A DNA stretch of 31,911 nt from assembly GCA_026692885.1 (NCBI GenBank), contig JAPLNJ010000850.1, positions 1-31,911 of the forward strand. The letters are read 5' to 3'. The DNA comes from Planctomycetota bacterium (lineage in GTDB: Bacteria > Planctomycetota > Planctomycetia > Pirellulales > Pirellulaceae). Both the position numbers and the translations under genes were made by a program. Shown here in pieces: positions 29,524 through 31,911 of this stretch; positions within the stretch are counted from its first letter, which is position 1, and every line of letters starts with the position of its first letter. Under the pieces are notes generated by a model. That model worked only from the letters and a program-made list of their open reading frames with translations. It was not told the origin of the DNA and searched no databases.

Positions 29524-30708
29524 ATGACGAAGCGATGCTTGAGCTTGCGCCCCGGCCTCCTTGCGGTCCTGATGGCCACGACTGGCAGCGGCGCAGAGTC
29601 GCCCATCGCGCCGCCGCCCACCGCCGCCACGAGCGTGACGCCGGACAGCTGGCCCGTATTCCGCGGGGATTCCCGATCGACCGGGGTGGCGAGCAGCAGC
29701 CTGCCCGAGCAGCTGAGATTACTGTGGAAGTTTGCGCCGGACCGCGGTTCGTTCGACGGCACAGCCGCCATTGTCGACGGGGCCGTGTACCTGGGGGACA
29801 TGCGCGGCAAATTGGTTTGCCTGGATTTGGCAACCGGGAAACTACGCTGGGAATATGCCACCGGCAGCGGCTTCACCGCCTCGCCAGCGGTGCGTGACGA
29901 CCGGTTGTACATCGGCGACATCGACGGGAAGTTCTACTGCCTGCAAACGGCTGACGGCCAGAAGTTCTGGAGTTTCGACAGCGAGGCGGAGATCGACTCC
30001 AGTGCCAACTTCTTCCAGGACAACGTGTTGTTTGGTTCCCAGGACGCCACGCTGTACTGCCTGAACGCCAAGAGCGGCAAATTGACCTGGAAACTCGCGA
30101 TCGGGGACCAGATTCGTTGTTCGCCCACGGTGGTCGAAGATCGCTGCTTCGTGGCTGGCTGCGATGGCCGGCTGCACGTGGTTGACCTGCAGCAGGGCCA
30201 GGAGGTCGCCAGCGTACCCATCGAGTCGCCCACCTGTGTCACGCCCGCTGCCGTCGGCGACCGAGCGTACTTCGGCACCGAAGGCGGAGCCTTCTTTTGC
30301 GTCGACTGGAAGCAGGCCAAAGTCGTCTGGACCTTCACGGGCGAGAACCGCGGTCAACCCTATCGCAGTTGCCCGGCGGTCAGCGGGCGGTACGTGGTGT
30401 TCGGTGGGCGCAACAAGCGGATCCAAGCCCTGGACGCGGAGAACGGGAACGAGTTGTGGCAGGTGGCGGTCAAGCAACGCGTGGATAGCTCGCCGATCAT
30501 CGCGGGCCAGCGGGTGTTCGTCGGCGGCGGAGACGGCCGACTGGTCGCGTTGGAGCTGAAGACCGGCAAGGAGGTCTGGCAGTTTGAAGCCGGTGGGGCC
30601 TTCACCGGTTCACCCGCCGTGGCCGCCGGGCGGCTGGTCATTGCCAACGACGCGGGGGTGGTCTATTGTTTTGGACAGGAGCCACTGCAGCAACGTGAGC
30701 CGAAATAG
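29524..30708 (+). CDS. PQQ-like beta-propeller repeat protein, exported
   Basis: The 394 residues start with a signal peptide (hydrophobic 10-20, likely cleaved after GSGA at 24). The rest is built from about seven repeats of the PQQ-enzyme/BamB type, each with the form G-x-VYxGDxxGKLxCLDxxTGKLxW; examples are GAVYLGDMRGKLVCLDLATG and RVFVGGGDGRLVALELKTG. This gives an eight- or seven-bladed propeller acting as a periplasmic scaffold. No dehydrogenase catalytic residues or PQQ-binding vicinal Cys pair is evident, so enzymatic activity is unlikely. Very common in planctomycetes, where exact roles are unknown. The start has GGAG nearby. Confidence 0.87.
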   Translation: MTKRCLSLRPGLLAVLMATTGSGAESPIAPPPTAATSVTPDSWPVFRGDSRSTGVASSSLPEQLRLLWKFAPDRGSFDGTAAIVDGAVYLGDMRGKLVCLDLATGKLRWEYATGSGFTASPAVRDDRLYIGDIDGKFYCLQTADGQKFWSFDSEAEIDSSANFFQDNVLFGSQDATLYCLNAKSGKLTWKLAIGDQIRCSPTVVEDRCFVAGCDGRLHVVDLQQGQEVASVPIESPTCVTPAAVGDRAYFGTEGGAFFCVDWKQAKVVWTFTGENRGQPYRSCPAVSGRYVVFGGRNKRIQALDAENGNELWQVAVKQRVDSSPIIAGQRVFVGGGDGRLVALELKTGKEVWQFEAGGAFTGSPAVAAGRLVIANDAGVVYCFGQEPLQQREPK

Positions 30709-30740
30709 CTTGCCGGATTTCGGCGCCGCGGCAATGGCTA

Positions 30741-30838
30741 GGGGTCGGGTGTTCAGAAATTCATTTTTTGCGGAGAGACTGCTATCCCTCGTCAAAGGCG
30801 ATTGACCGCAAAAAATGAATTTTTGAACACCCGACCCC
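30741..30838. repeat. Family C stem-loop, copy 2
   Basis: Arms of 33 bases (30741-30773 and 30806-30838) pair with one mismatch around a 32-base loop. The arm pattern GGGGTCGGGTGTTCA then AATTCATTTTTTGCGG is related to the copy at 7615-7709. It begins 33 bases after the propeller gene stop and may serve as its terminator. Confidence 0.85.
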
Positions 30839-30886
30839 AGACTGACGGACGAGAGCGGAAACTAATTTCGGTACGCGGTGCCAGCC

Positions 30887-31012
30887 ATGACCAGCACGAC
30901 GGAAGCCAAGACGGAAGTCGGCAGCTACTTCATCTCAAATTACCCGCCGTTCTCGCAATGGAGCCGGGAACAGTTGGTTGAGGTGGAACACCAGGGAGTA
31001 CGCTACACATGA
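30887..31012 (+). pseudogene. N-terminal scrap of a HemN-like radical SAM protein
   Basis: The 41-codon frame includes EVGSYFISNYPPFSQWS, which I recognise as the start of planctomycete coproporphyrinogen oxidase-like (HemN-type) radical SAM proteins. The CxxxCxxC iron-sulfur motif and about 400 further residues are missing: the frame stops at TGA 31010-31012 and overlaps the next ATG by four bases. It may be a remnant left by a deletion, or, less likely, a small leader peptide that couples translation of the GcvH-like gene. Confidence 0.5.
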
Positions 31013-31470
31013 GTGGCGATCTGGTGTTTCTGATGGGTCGGCACGAGGCCCACTTCCCGACCGATCGGCTGTACGCCAAGAACCATCTCTGGGCCCAGCC
31101 ACGAAACAGTGTCTATCGCTGCGGGTTCACGGCCTATGCAGTGCGTCTGCTGCAAGACGTGTATTTTCTGGACTGGACGGTCGAGCCGGGCACGCAAATC
31201 GAGAAGCTCCAGGAGATTGGTGCGATCGAGAGCAAGAAGGCCGAGAGCGATTTGTACGCCCCGCTGGCGGGCCTGTTGACTACGTTCAATACCGCCTTGC
31301 TTGCAGACCCGTCCGCGATCAACGTCGACAAGTACGGTGAAGGCTGGTTATTCGAGATTGCGGGTGACGGCCAGGAACTGCTGTCGCCCGCAGCGTACCT
31401 CCAGCACTTGGCCGCGGTCTGGGAGCTCACGCAGCGAACGATCCAAGGGAAACTGAACGAAATACCGTAG
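31009..31470 (+). CDS. gcvH: Glycine cleavage H-like lipoyl protein
   Basis: The 153 residues match the GcvH fold, a carrier of lipoamide. The attachment site is in IESKKAESDLYAP, with Lys77 the expected lipoylated residue. FTAYAVRLLQDVYFLDW and VEPGT precede it, and DPSAINVDKYGEGWLFEI follows, all typical H-protein positions. It is longer than the usual ~125-residue housekeeping protein and is not next to gcvT or gcvP, so it may be a paralogue used elsewhere. GGGAG lies 11 bases upstream of the ATG. Confidence 0.85.
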   Translation: MSGDLVFLMGRHEAHFPTDRLYAKNHLWAQPRNSVYRCGFTAYAVRLLQDVYFLDWTVEPGTQIEKLQEIGAIESKKAESDLYAPLAGLLTTFNTALLADPSAINVDKYGEGWLFEIAGDGQELLSPAAYLQHLAAVWELTQRTIQGKLNEIP

Positions 31471-31471
31471 G

Positions 31472-31729
31472 GCGTCTTCAAGGCTAAGATCGGGGGTTGT
31501 GAGCGGCGCGGCGCTAGCCGCCGGTGGCGTTCGGAACCGGCGGCGAGCGCCCAATGCCACTTACTTTGGGACCATTGGGGGCGTTTTTTGTTAGCGGAGC
31601 GGCGCAAGCCGCCCGGTTTTCCGACTGTCATACCGGACGGCTCGCGCCGTGCCGCTACAAAGTAAGTGGCCTTGGGCTAGCGCCGTGCCGTTCACGCATC
31701 GCGGCCGCAACTCGTAGCCTTGAAGACGC
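31472..31729. repeat. Nested composite palindrome downstream of gcvH
   Basis: The outermost arms are perfect 15-bp inverted repeats (31472-31486, 31715-31729; GCGTCTTCAAGGCTA). A second perfect 13-bp pair lies inside (31556-31568, 31658-31670; GCCACTTACTTTG), and a third GC-rich pair sits at the centre (AGCGGAGCGGCGC against GCGCCGTGCCGCT, imperfect). The order suggests repeats inserted inside repeats. It may also terminate gcvH. Confidence 0.8.
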
Positions 31730-31733
31730 ACTG

Positions 31734-31876
31734 TTGAGTCCTAGGTTGCCAATGGAAAACGGGAGAACGTGGATTGGGTGGGCGACGCTCCGGCGGAGCC
31801 GTGGGCCGTCCCTGACGGCCCGCTCCGGCTCGGCAGGAGCCTCGCCCTCCCATGCCATTGGCAACCTAGGACTCAA
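31734..31876. repeat. Family A palindromic element, copy 3 (complete)
   Basis: The best-preserved copy, 143 bp, has perfect 22-bp terminal inverted repeats: TTGAGTCCTAGGTTGCCAAT(GG) and its complement ending at 31876. The palindromic core between them matches copies at 3854-3994 and 16575-16694. It directly follows the nested palindrome, only four bases away. Confidence 0.92.
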
Positions 31877-31911
31877 TGGGCGGGCCTCACCACGATCGCC
31901 TTGGCGGGCGT

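Overview
The window looks like chromosomal DNA of a planctomycete, probably of the Pirellulales type. The evidence is high-GC coding DNA, a Tat-signal Gfo/Idh/MocA oxidoreductase followed by a methyltransferase-type UroD-family protein, exported GH97 and GH106 glycoside hydrolases, duplicated DUF4332 helix-hairpin-helix domains on an SMC-like ATPase, a PQQ-type beta-propeller, and intergenic spaces full of palindromic repeats, including the element whose reverse strand reads WEGEAPAEP. This assignment comes from protein families recalled from memory, not from a search. No tRNA, rRNA, CRISPR array or intact transposase was seen.

Layout. 1-3569: the end of an unknown gene and a 1120-residue SMC/YhaN-like ATPase. 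3570-5225: a repeat-rich spacer and a small overlapping two-gene unit (an effector-like protein with an HEMHE motif plus a 91-residue partner). 5226-11037: two exported carbohydrate-active enzymes on the minus strand. 11102-13559: exonuclease III, an HSDL2-like SDR and a double-ACT protein. 13560-14177: a large GC-rich palindrome. 14178-16594: a translationally coupled Gfo/Idh/MocA and UroD-family pair. 16700-19795: a DEAD-box helicase and PurF, divergently oriented. 19941-20585: an iron alcohol dehydrogenase lacking its metal-binding domain. 20800-23025: an AT-richer island with a coupled DUF262 + HEPN-nuclease pair flanked by what look like gene remnants. 23107-24325: a near-perfect 35-bp palindrome touching the start of an AAA/DUF4143 ATPase. 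24638-29302: a very long hybrid histidine kinase that appears to be two sensor kinases run together. 29524-31470: a beta-propeller protein, an N-terminal scrap of a HemN-like radical SAM protein and a GcvH-like lipoyl protein. 31471-31911: nested palindromes.

The most interesting candidates are (i) the DUF262/HEPN cassette, a plausible two-gene defence module built from GmrSD-like and RNase-like parts without the usual HNH domain, which may have landed in an older gene; (ii) the operator-like palindrome on the DUF4143 ATPase; (iii) the repeat ecology: at least four structured repeat families, one of which supplies the stop codon of a gene and fills the gap between convergent genes; and (iv) several deletion or fusion events (Fe-ADH, HemN fragment, kinase fusion), suggesting a genome remodelled by recombination. 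All functions are predictions from reading the translations; no database was consulted.
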